A DNA stretch of 50,902 nucleotides from NCBI GenBank assembly GCA_016222805.1, contig JACRQG010000047.1, positions 1 to 50,902 on the forward strand, read 5' to 3'. Source of the stretch: Verrucomicrobiota bacterium. GTDB taxonomy: Bacteria > Verrucomicrobiota > Verrucomicrobiia > Opitutales > Opitutaceae. Under the pieces are notes generated by a model that was not told where the DNA came from, searched no databases, and was given only the letters and a program-made list of their open reading frames with translations. The position numbers and the translations under genes were made by a program. This document shows positions 26,850-33,719 of the stretch, piece by piece; the stretch's first letter is position 1; every line of letters starts with the position of its first letter.

Positions 26850-27455
26850 CTACCGGTTCTCCCTTCGCACAAACGACGGCGTGGCACGCGGATACTCGTT
26901 TGCGAACGGCGTCAGGTACTGGGGCAGCAGGACGCCGTCGTTGGTGGCGGCGGAGGCGCTGCCACGCTTCTGAAAGTTCTTCCGTTGCTCGTTCCCCGGG
27001 AGCGAGCCGCTGTAGGCCGCACGGGCAGCCGGCACAGGCTTGCCGTCGATCGCCAGTTCCACGCCCCAATACTTGGGGTCCGCATGCAACTGATCACGCT
27101 TCACAATCTCCGGAGGCAGGTAGAAGCGGACGTCCGAGCGCCCGGACTCCAGGGCCACACATTCCGCCTCCGCCCGGTAGTAGTCGAGCCGGCGTTCCGC
27201 ACCGGCAGTGGCCGGAAGTTCAAATGCCAGCAGCAACGACACCTTGACCCGCGGCACCATCTGCCCCGGCGCCCCCGGACCCGGCTTGGCTGTGAGGCCC
27301 AGCGTCCCCTCCAGCCAGGTGCCGTTCGAACCCGTCGGCGCCCGGACATTCGTGAAACGCACCGTCGTCACCTCCACCGTCTGCCCGCTCCCCGGCACCG
27401 CGCAGGCACACCACAGGAGGACGGCCACGGAGAGGGGGGATGTCAGGAGACGCAC
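26850..27455 (-). CDS. Small exported pilus-like protein (Amuc_1102-like)
   Basis: The product has about 201 residues, with a signal peptide (MRLLTSPLSVAVLLWCACAV..., cleavage near GSGQ). Its beta-rich body contains VRFTNVRAP and WLEGTLGL, a VRFYLPPEIVKRDQ segment and a PKYWGVELAIDG strand. It has no enzyme motif. The open frame extends much further upstream, but that part is the shadow of the divergent Nudix gene. The GTG at 27455 gives the signal peptide and leaves 100 bases to the divergent ATG at 27555. It is first in the pilus-like run and matches the place and kind of Amuc_1102 in the Akkermansia order I recall. The start is preceded by TTTTTCCCC. Confidence 0.72.
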   Translation of the reverse strand: MRLLTSPLSVAVLLWCACAVPGSGQTVEVTTVRFTNVRAPTGSNGTWLEGTLGLTAKPGPGAPGQMVPRVKVSLLLAFELPATAGAERRLDYYRAEAECVALESGRSDVRFYLPPEIVKRDQLHADPKYWGVELAIDGKPVPAARAAYSGSLPGNEQRKNFQKRGSASAATNDGVLLPQYLTPFANEYPRATPSFVRRENR

Positions 27456-27554
27456 GGGGAAAAACGTTGTGCGACCCTTCGGGCGGGTCACGCTCAAAAA
27501 CGCGCTTCCGCCGGCGGGTACTCGCGTGCGTCGGAGGACGCGCCTTTTCTTTCG

Positions 27555-28061
27555 ATGCCGACACCCGCTCTTGCCTACAAGATCGCCGTCCTGGTGTTTC
27601 TGGAGAACACCGCCGGCGAGTTGCTCCTGATGCTGCGCGCCAAGCCACCCAACCTCGGCGTTTGGAGCCCGATCGGCGGAAAGCTCGAGACGGCGCACGG
27701 GGAGTCGCCCTATGAATGCGCCGTCCGCGAGACCTGGGAGGAAACCGGTCACCGGGTTAGCGCCGCCGATCTGCACCTGTTCGCGATCATCGCGGAGAAG
27801 GCATACGAGGGGCAGTCCCATTGGCTCATGTTCCTGTTTCGCTGTCGCGTCCCTCTCCCCGCCCTTCCGCCCGATATCAAGGAGGGCCGGTTCGCGTTCT
27901 TCAGCCGGGAAGCCATCGATGCCCTGCCCATCCCGGACACCGACCGCAACGCGCTGTGGCCCATCTACGACCGCCATCGCGACGGGTTTGTCGCCCTCAA
28001 GGCGGATTGTGCGCCGGGACGACCCATCGTGGTCGAGACCGAGGAGATCTTCCGCTGCTGA
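27555..28061 (+). CDS. Nudix hydrolase (NTP pyrophosphohydrolase-type)
   Basis: The 168-residue cytoplasmic protein carries a Nudix box at about 41-66 (GGKLETAHGE...RETWEETGH), which coordinates metal for hydrolysis of a nucleoside diphosphate linked to another group. The first half of the box is two residues longer than the usual GX5E spacing, while the REx2EE core is intact. The substrate is unknown; the SPIGGKLE and REx2EE context is like MutT/8-oxo-dGTP-type members. The ATG at 27555 was chosen because conserved sequence starts there. The long upstream frame overlaps the divergent pilus-like gene. Only 3 bases separate its stop from methylglyoxal synthase, so the two are one operon. Confidence 0.88.
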   Translation: MPTPALAYKIAVLVFLENTAGELLLMLRAKPPNLGVWSPIGGKLETAHGESPYECAVRETWEETGHRVSAADLHLFAIIAEKAYEGQSHWLMFLFRCRVPLPALPPDIKEGRFAFFSREAIDALPIPDTDRNALWPIYDRHRDGFVALKADCAPGRPIVVETEEIFRC

Positions 28062-28064
28062 ACC

Positions 28065-28556
28065 ATGAAAGCCAAGTCCTCCCCCACCCGACCCGTCCGC
28101 CAGATCGCGCTGGTGGCCCACGACAACAAGAAGGCGGATCTCCTGGAATGGGCGGCCTACAACCGCGGCACCCTTTCCCAGCACACGTTGTACGCCACGG
28201 GCACCACCGGGCGCATGATCCACGAGGAACTCGGCCTGCCAGTCGAACGGCTCCAGAGCGGCCCGCTCGGTGGCGACCAGCAGGTCGGAGCCCTGATCGT
28301 CGAGGGCAAGGTCGACTTTCTGATCTTCTTTTGGGATCCCCTCGCGCCGCAGCCCCACGACCCCGACGTGAAGGCGCTGCTCCGCCTCGCCGTGGTCTGG
28401 AACGTGCCCGTCGCCTGCAATCGCGCGACCGCCGATTTCCTCATCTCTTCCCCGCTGCTCAGCACGGCCTACGCCCGCACCGTTCCCGATTACTCGACTC
28501 ACCTCGCCCGCAAGACGCCGGGTGCCGGCCGCACCGATCCGCCGGCCCGGGCTTAG
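28065..28556 (+). CDS. mgsA: Methylglyoxal synthase
   Basis: This enzyme converts dihydroxyacetone phosphate to methylglyoxal and phosphate, a bypass used when phosphate is short or sugar phosphates pile up. The 163 residues show the family pattern: ALVAHDNKK with His19 and Asp20, YATGTTG, catalytic Asp71 in [14 protein letters not shown] with Asp91, and [12 protein letters not shown] with His98 and Asp101. The numbers agree with the E. coli enzyme as I recall it. Allosteric phosphate control is a family property. It is coupled to the Nudix gene and lies 187 bases upstream of an arabinose-type transporter, so a link with rapid pentose influx is plausible. A family 1 repeat doublet follows its stop. 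Confidence 0.96.
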   Translation: MKAKSSPTRPVRQIALVAHDNKKADLLEWAAYNRGTLSQHTLYATGTTGRMIHEELGLPVERLQSGPLGGDQQVGALIVEGKVDFLIFFWDPLAPQPHDPDVKALLRLAVVWNVPVACNRATADFLISSPLLSTAYARTVPDYSTHLARKTPGAGRTDPPARA

Positions 28557-28572
28557 GATCGCTGGCCAGTTT

Positions 28573-28653
28573 CCTGTCGGCGGGGCGACTTCGCCCCGCG
28601 CCAATCGTTTCGGGAGTTGGTCTCGCGCCGGGCGGGGTCGCCCACGACCCAGG
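28573..28653. repeat. Inverted doublet of family 1 palindromic repeats
   Basis: The left unit has the perfect 9-bp stem GCGGGGCGA/TCGCCCCGC (28580-28588 with 28591-28599), with loop CT and the CCTGTCGG end. The right unit (about 28625-28653, GCGCCGGGCGGGGTCGCCC...CAGG) is an inverted, decayed copy of the 1234-1264 element. The spacing and orientation copy the 8567-8644 doublet. It lies 16 bases after the mgsA stop, before the araF-like gene. Confidence 0.8.
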
Positions 28654-28743
28654 TTCTTTCGTCGGACGTCGGGATGGTTTTTTTCACTGTTGCCACCCCC
28701 GGGGGGCCATCGCTTTTTCGCTGCTGCAGCGTGCTGCTTCTCC

Positions 28744-29796
28744 ATGCCTTCTTCCCTGCGCCGCCTCTTCGAACGTTTCCGTGCCACCACTCTGGCGCTC
28801 GCCGCCGTCGGCCTCGCCTCGTTTCTGGCCTCGTGCGGCCGGGCCCCGGAGACCTCCGCCAATGCCACGGGCAAGCCCGCGGCGATCAAGATCGGCTTCC
28901 TGGTCAAACAACCCGAGGAGCCGTGGTTCCAGCTCGAGTGGCGGTTCGCGGAGCAGGCGGCCCGCGACCTCGGTTTCACTCTCGTGAAGATCGGCGCGAC
29001 CGACGGCGAGAAGGTCCTCGCCGCGATCGACAACCTCGCGGCGGCCGGCGCGCAGGGTTTCGTAATCTGCACGCCGGACACGCTGCTGGGCCCGGCCATC
29101 GTCGCCAAGGCGAAGGCCAGCAACCTGAAACTGATCGCCGTCGACGACCAGTTCATCGGCGCCGACAAGCAACCGATGAAGGACGTGCATTACCTCGGCA
29201 TTTCCGCGGCGAAGATCGGCGAGGCCGTGGGCGACACCCTGGCCGCCGAGATGAAGAAACGGGGCTGGAAGGTCGACGAGACCGGTGTCTGCGTCTCCAC
29301 TTTCGACGAACTCGCGACCGCCCGGGAACGCACCGACGGGGCCACGCGACGCCTGCTCGCCGCGGGATTCCCGGCCAGCCGCATCTACCGCGCCCCCATG
29401 CGCACCCCGGACATCCCGGGCTCTTTCGATGCCACGATGGCGCTTTTGACCCAGCGTTCGGAGGTGAAGCAGTGGCTCGTGTGCGGCTTCAATGACAGCG
29501 CGGTGCTCGGCGCCGTCCGGGCGCTGGAGGGGCGCGGTTTCGGCGCGGACCGCGCCATCGCGGTGGGCATCAACGGCACCGATTGCATCGTGGAACTCGA
29601 GAAGGCGAAGCCGACGGCCTTCCACGGTTCGATGCTCCTGTCTGCGAAAGCCCACGGGTACCAGACGTGCGAGATGATGTACAAGTGGATCAAGGAGGGT
29701 GTGCCTCCCCCGCTGGATACGCGGACGGTCGGTGTGCTCATCACGCGCGACAACTTCCGGCAGGTGCTGAAGGAGCAGGGAATCCGCGAACAGTGA
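28744..29796 (+). CDS. araF: Arabinose-type ABC transporter substrate-binding protein
   Basis: The protein captures a sugar, probably L-arabinose, in the periplasm and delivers it to AraGH. Its 350 residues closely follow E. coli AraF as I remember it: IGFLVKQPEEPWFQLEW (49-65), DGEKVLAAIDNLAAAGAQGF, CTPD, IAVDDQF, GWKVDETGV, IPGSFDA, VLGAVRALEG, GINGTD and LITRDNF. Unlike the E. coli protein, the N-terminus has a lipobox LAS-Cys31, so it is probably a lipoprotein tethered to a membrane. The ATG at 28744 is preceded by GCTTCTCC. A 131-base gap with a stem-loop separates it from araG. Other pentoses or galactose remain possible, but the residue pattern favours arabinose. Confidence 0.9.
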   Translation: MPSSLRRLFERFRATTLALAAVGLASFLASCGRAPETSANATGKPAAIKIGFLVKQPEEPWFQLEWRFAEQAARDLGFTLVKIGATDGEKVLAAIDNLAAAGAQGFVICTPDTLLGPAIVAKAKASNLKLIAVDDQFIGADKQPMKDVHYLGISAAKIGEAVGDTLAAEMKKRGWKVDETGVCVSTFDELATARERTDGATRRLLAAGFPASRIYRAPMRTPDIPGSFDATMALLTQRSEVKQWLVCGFNDSAVLGAVRALEGRGFGADRAIAVGINGTDCIVELEKAKPTAFHGSMLLSAKAHGYQTCEMMYKWIKEGVPPPLDTRTVGVLITRDNFRQVLKEQGIREQ

Positions 29797-29826
29797 ACGC
29801 GGCCGGCTGGCACCCATCTTTCGAAC

Positions 29827-29843
29827 CTCCCTCGCGCAGGGAG
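29827..29843 (+). other. Stem-loop between araF and araG
   Basis: A 6-bp stem CTCCCT/AGGGAG with loop CGCGC lies 30 bases after the araF stop, in the 131-base araF-araG gap. There is no T-run, so it is not a standard terminator. Such hairpins after a binding-protein gene often protect the upstream mRNA and help raise its level over the membrane components; that role here is inferred. The rest of the gap shows nothing I can name. Confidence 0.4.
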
Positions 29844-29927
29844 CTCTCCGGTCTCGCCGGGCCGGGACGCCCGAAGGCGGTGGCCGCGTGATCCATCGGC
29901 ATTGCCGCGTCCCCCCGCCCTCTCTCC

Positions 29928-31448
29928 TTGAACCCAACCCCCGCCGCACCTCCCGCACTGGCCTTTGACCGGGTGTCGATGGAGTTCCCCGGGGTGAAGG
30001 CGCTGGCCGACGTCTCGTTCGACGTCCGGGCCGGCAGCGTCCACGCCCTGATGGGGGAAAACGGCGCAGGCAAGTCGACGCTGCTCAAGATCCTGAGCGG
30101 TGCCCACCGGCCAACCTCCGGCAGCCTGCGGATCGACGGCGCGCCGCGGACCTTTCTCGGCACCGCCGACGCGCTCGCCGCGGGCGTCGCGGTCATCTAC
30201 CAGGAACTGCACCTCGTGCCCGAGATGACGGTGGCGGAGAACCTCTACCTCGGGCATCTGCCGCGGAAGTTCGGCCTGGTGGACCGCCGCGCCCTCGCCG
30301 CCGCAGCCCGCCGGCAGCTCGATCTCATCGGCGAGGCGATCGACCCGGAAGCCAGGCTCGGGCGGCTGCCGCTCGCCCAGCGCCAGATGGTGGAGATCGC
30401 CAAGGCCCTGACCCGCGGAGCGCGCATCATCGCGTTCGACGAACCCACCAGCAGTCTGTCGGATCGGGAGGTACGAAGGCTGTTTGACATTATCCGCGAT
30501 CTGCGGGCCCGGGGCTGTGCGGTGCTGTACGTGTCCCACCGCATGGAGGAGATCTTCGAGGTGTGCGACCGGATCACGATCTTGCGCGACGGGCGCCTGG
30601 TGGAAACCGCGGAGCTCGCGCAGCTCACGCGGGGCGGGGTCGTCCAGCGGATGGTCGGCCGGGAACTGGCCAACATCTACAACTACCAGCCGCGGGCGCA
30701 CCGGGCCCCCGGGCTCGTGGTCGAAGGTCTCGCCGGTCCCGGATTGGCGGAGCCTGTCCGCCTCGAGGTCGCCGCGGGGGAAATCCTCGGCATCTTCGGC
30801 CTCGTGGGTGCCGGCCGGACCGAACTCCTCCGGCTGATCTGTGGCGCCACCCCCCGCACCGCGGGACGCGTTGCCATTGGCGGGAAGGAGGTCGACACGC
30901 GTTCGCCGCAGTCGGCCATCGCCGCCGGCGTGGTCCTTTGCCCGGAGGATCGCAAGAAGGAGGGAATCGTCCCGGTGCGGTCCGTGCTCGAAAACCTCAA
31001 CCTGAGCGCCCGGCGCCGGACCGCGCGGTTCGGCGTCTGGGTCGACGAGAGCTGGGAGCGGCGCAATGCCGGCGAGCGCATCGAGCAGCTCCGCATCCGC
31101 ACGCCCTCGGCCCGGCAGCTCATCCGCAATCTCTCGGGCGGCAACCAGCAAAAGGTCATCCTGGGGCGCTGGCTGTCGGAGACCGTCAAGGTGCTCCTGC
31201 TGGACGAACCGACGCGCGGGATCGACGTTGGAGCCAAGAGCGAGATCTACGGCATCATGCAGCAGCTCGCCCGGGACGGCGTTGTCGTCGTGATGGTGTC
31301 GAGCGAACTCCCGGAGGTGCTCGGCATCTCGGATCGGATCGCCGTGATGCGGCAGGGCCGGCTGGCCGCGCTGGTCCCCCGCGCCGAAGCCACGGAGGCC
31401 GGCTTGCTGCACCTGGCGCTACCCGAGGAGGCGCGGCGCGACGCCTGA
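29928..31448 (+). CDS. araG: Arabinose-type ABC transporter ATP-binding protein
   Basis: The protein is a double-NBD ATPase of 506 residues, as in AraG/RbsA/MglA. The first NBD has Walker A GENGAGKST (43-51), LPLAQRQMVEIAKAL in the signature position and Walker B IIAFDEPTSSL. The second NBD has the typical lysine-less loop GLVGAGRTELL, a perfect LSGGNQQKV signature and LLLDEPTRGIDVG. The start is TTG at 29928. The next in-frame ATG (29979) would delete the first beta-strand, so the TTG is preferred. It is preceded by CCCTCTCTCC. It works with the AraF-like and AraH-like products on either side, and its stop is 19 bases before the permease start. Confidence 0.93.
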   Translation: MNPTPAAPPALAFDRVSMEFPGVKALADVSFDVRAGSVHALMGENGAGKSTLLKILSGAHRPTSGSLRIDGAPRTFLGTADALAAGVAVIYQELHLVPEMTVAENLYLGHLPRKFGLVDRRALAAAARRQLDLIGEAIDPEARLGRLPLAQRQMVEIAKALTRGARIIAFDEPTSSLSDREVRRLFDIIRDLRARGCAVLYVSHRMEEIFEVCDRITILRDGRLVETAELAQLTRGGVVQRMVGRELANIYNYQPRAHRAPGLVVEGLAGPGLAEPVRLEVAAGEILGIFGLVGAGRTELLRLICGATPRTAGRVAIGGKEVDTRSPQSAIAAGVVLCPEDRKKEGIVPVRSVLENLNLSARRRTARFGVWVDESWERRNAGERIEQLRIRTPSARQLIRNLSGGNQQKVILGRWLSETVKVLLLDEPTRGIDVGAKSEIYGIMQQLARDGVVVVMVSSELPEVLGISDRIAVMRQGRLAALVPRAEATEAGLLHLALPEEARRDA

Positions 31449-31467
31449 CGCGGGCGCGAATCTCCCG

Positions 31468-32469
31468 ATGGCTCTCATGACCACGCCCGAACCCTCTCCT
31501 GCCCCCGCGGCTCCGCCCGGCTCGGCCCTGGCCGCCTTCTTTGATCGGGCCGGCATGCTGGTGGTCCTCGCCGTGCTGTTTCTCGGCTGCTCGCTCCTGG
31601 TCGAAAATTTCTTCTCCCTCGCCAACATGCGCGGCCTCGCGCTCGCCGTGTCGATGACGGGCATGGTCGCCTGCACCATGTTGTTCTGCCTAGCCTCGGG
31701 TGATTTCGATCTTTCGATCGGTTCCGTGGTGGCCTGCGCGGGGGTCATCGCGGCGGTGGTGATGAACCGGACCGGGAGCATCGCCGCAGGGGTCAGCACC
31801 GCGCTCGCCTTCGGGGCCCTCGTCGGGCTCGCCAACGGCTTCATCGTCGCGCGCCTGCACATCAACGCGCTGATCACCACCCTCGCCACGATGCAGATCG
31901 TGCGGGGTTTCGGCTTCATCGTCTCCGGCGGCTCGGCGGTCGGCATCGGGCTCGACGGTTTCTTCGGGCTGGGCAACTCGAGTTTTCTCGGCCTGCCGAC
32001 GCCGGTGTGGATCACGGCGGCGTGCTTTGCCGTGTTCGGGTTCATCCTGAACCGCACCGTCTTTGGACGCGACACCCTGGCCGTGGGCGGCAACCCCGAG
32101 GCGGCGCACCTTGCCGGGATCGCGGTCGCCCGCGTGAAGATTATCATCTTCACCGCCCAGGGAGCGATGGCGGCCTTCGCCGGCATCGTCCTCGCCTCCC
32201 GCGTGACGAGCGGCCAGCCCAACACGTCACTGGGGTTCGAACTCGAGGTCATCTCCGCGTGCGTGCTTGGCGGCGTGTCGCTGACCGGCGGCGTCGGCAG
32301 CATGGCGTTCGTGATCGCCGGGGTGCTGATCATGGGGATTGTCCAGAACGCGATGAACCTGCTCAACGTGCCGACGTTCTACCAATACGTGGCGCGCGGC
32401 CTGATTCTCCTCGCGGCGGTCCTGTTCGATCGCTGGAAGCGGCAGCGCAGCGGCGGGAGCGCCGGCTAG
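31468..32469 (+). CDS. araH: Arabinose-type ABC transporter permease
   Basis: This inner-membrane permease has 333 residues and about eight to ten hydrophobic segments, the first at about 30-50 (MLVVLAVLFLGCSLLVENFFS). The family block CLASGDFDLSIGSVVA (about 72-87) is present, as are TLATMQIVRG, a central AGIAVARVK loop for ATPase contact, and the ending MNLLNVPTFYQYVARGLILLAAV. The length and motifs match AraH/RbsC. It is last in the transporter operon and converges with the LacI-family gene 89 bases away, with a family 1 palindrome in between. Confidence 0.92.
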   Translation: MALMTTPEPSPAPAAPPGSALAAFFDRAGMLVVLAVLFLGCSLLVENFFSLANMRGLALAVSMTGMVACTMLFCLASGDFDLSIGSVVACAGVIAAVVMNRTGSIAAGVSTALAFGALVGLANGFIVARLHINALITTLATMQIVRGFGFIVSGGSAVGIGLDGFFGLGNSSFLGLPTPVWITAACFAVFGFILNRTVFGRDTLAVGGNPEAAHLAGIAVARVKIIIFTAQGAMAAFAGIVLASRVTSGQPNTSLGFELEVISACVLGGVSLTGGVGSMAFVIAGVLIMGIVQNAMNLLNVPTFYQYVARGLILLAAVLFDRWKRQRSGGSAG

Positions 32470-32506
32470 TCCGACCAAGTGACGTAACCCTGCCTTGTCT
32501 CCGATT

Positions 32507-32540
32507 CCCGGTCGGCGGGGCAACCTCGCCCCGCACCCAC
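32507..32540. repeat. Palindromic intergenic repeat, family 1 (single copy)
   Basis: CCGGTCGGCGGGGC...GCCCCGC folds with a 7-bp stem (about 32515-32521 with 32528-32534). It matches the left unit of the doublets at 8567 and 28573 but lost the inner GA/TC pairs. A decayed partner may follow at 32536-32556. It lies between the convergent araH and lacI-family stops, 37 bases after araH, and could act on both transcripts. Confidence 0.75.
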
Positions 32541-32558
32541 CGTGGCGGCAAGGTGAAC

Positions 32559-33599
32559 CTAGGCCGGCACCGTCCGCAGCGTCCGGCCTTCGTTCCACTG
32601 CCCTTCGACCATCAGCGTGGTCGCCTGCGCGGGCAGGCCTCGTTCGTGCCGCTCGACCATGCTGACGAGCATGTCCACGGCGCTGGCGCCGATCAGCTTC
32701 CCATTCTGAAACACGCCGCTGCAGATGTCGCCGAGGCGCGGGCAGGCGAGCACCGCGAGCCCGACATCCTCGGGCACCCGCACACCGGCGCGTTGCAAGG
32801 GCTCGAGCAGGGCCGAGCCGGTGGGGGTGATGATCACGTCCGGTTCCTCCCGCCGCAACCACCGGAGCATCTCGCGCGCCTCCGGCCAGTCCTCGACGTA
32901 CAACGGAGTGGCCAGCCGCACGTCGGGCAGCAGGCCGGCGGCCACCAGGAAGCCCGCCTCCCACCGGCCCTGGAAGCGCCAACGGTGCTCCCGCCGGAGG
33001 ACGAGGCCGGGCCGGCGATAGCCGCGGCGGTGGCACTCGCGCACGACCTGCAGGCTGGAGAAGTAGTGGTCGTTGCAGACGGTGGTGACCGTGAGCGACG
33101 GCAGCGGCACGCTCAGGCACACCGACGCAAAATAGTCCCAGCGCAACGCCGGCGTCGGGTCGCCCTCGGCCAGCGGACTGAGCAGCAGCGCCTGCACACC
33201 CCGGGCATGAAGCATCTCCGAAAAACGTTCCGCCGACACGCCGTCGCGGTGCAGCCAGAATTCCAGCGGGCGGTACCCCCGCAGGATGGCGCGCTCCCAC
33301 GCCCCTTCCCGCATCTGCCGTATCGTCGGCGCGGGGTGCTCGCGCCACCCCTGGGCGGTCCGCTGGGCGCAGACGAGGCCGAGGACCGGCTTCTCCTTCA
33401 GGGGCCGCCCCTGCCGGCGGAGGCGCATCAGGGTCGAGAGGTACGGGTTGCGCTGGTAGCCCAGCCGGCGGGCGATTCCCTGGATGCGCTCGCGCGTCGT
33501 CAGCGGGATGCGGGGATGGTTGGAGAGGGCGAGCGAGACCGTGGCCTGGGTGACCCCTGCCTGCTCGGCAATCGTCTTCATCGTGACGCCGGCGCTCAT
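32559..33599 (-). CDS. LacI-family transcriptional regulator
   Basis: The 346-residue DNA-binding protein has an N-terminal HTH (about 6-30, TMKTIAEQAGVTQATVSLALS), a hinge (RRLGYQRNPYLSTLMRLRR) and a periplasmic-binding-like effector domain with VIITPTGSALLEPL and VGLAVLACPRLGDICSGV. The hinge carries a basic stretch, RLRRQGRP, in place of the usual short linker. The effector should be a sugar. Convergence with araFGH and divergence from the TonB-dependent receptor make both candidate targets; the sequence does not decide. The ATG at 33599 is used; an ATG at 33581 would still keep the HTH. A CATCG-GTTAA-CGATG symmetric site overlaps the start codon and could allow self-control. Confidence 0.9.
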   Translation of the reverse strand: MSAGVTMKTIAEQAGVTQATVSLALSNHPRIPLTTRERIQGIARRLGYQRNPYLSTLMRLRRQGRPLKEKPVLGLVCAQRTAQGWREHPAPTIRQMREGAWERAILRGYRPLEFWLHRDGVSAERFSEMLHARGVQALLLSPLAEGDPTPALRWDYFASVCLSVPLPSLTVTTVCNDHYFSSLQVVRECHRRGYRRPGLVLRREHRWRFQGRWEAGFLVAAGLLPDVRLATPLYVEDWPEAREMLRWLRREEPDVIITPTGSALLEPLQRAGVRVPEDVGLAVLACPRLGDICSGVFQNGKLIGASAVDMLVSMVERHERGLPAQATTLMVEGQWNEGRTLRTVPA

Positions 33600-33719
33600 C
33601 GGTTAACGATGAAAGCAACTTTGGACTTCTGTCGCCAAGGACAAAGCAGATGATAGCGCCCCAAACCCATCCCCCCGGGAAGTTTCCCGGTCCCCTGCAC
33701 GCCTCCCTGACACCCACCC
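33600..33719. promoter_or_regulatory. Divergent lacI/TonB-receptor control region with two symmetric sites
   Basis: Two symmetric sequences are visible. CCGGGAA-GT-TTCCCGG at 33675-33690 has perfect 7-bp arms 30 bases before the receptor ATG. CATCG-GTTAA-CGATG at about 33597-33611 overlaps the lacI-family start codon. LacI-family operators are short palindromes of this size, so either could be an operator, or the first could be an mRNA hairpin hiding the receptor start. I found no convincing -35/-10 pair. Function is inferred. Confidence 0.45.

Noticed and set aside
26850-29168. A 772-codon frame that would join the 1102-like protein with sequence upstream
   Set aside because: Everything above 27455 is antisense to the Nudix, mgsA and araF genes. 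Only the last 201 codons, from a GTG followed by a signal peptide, look real.
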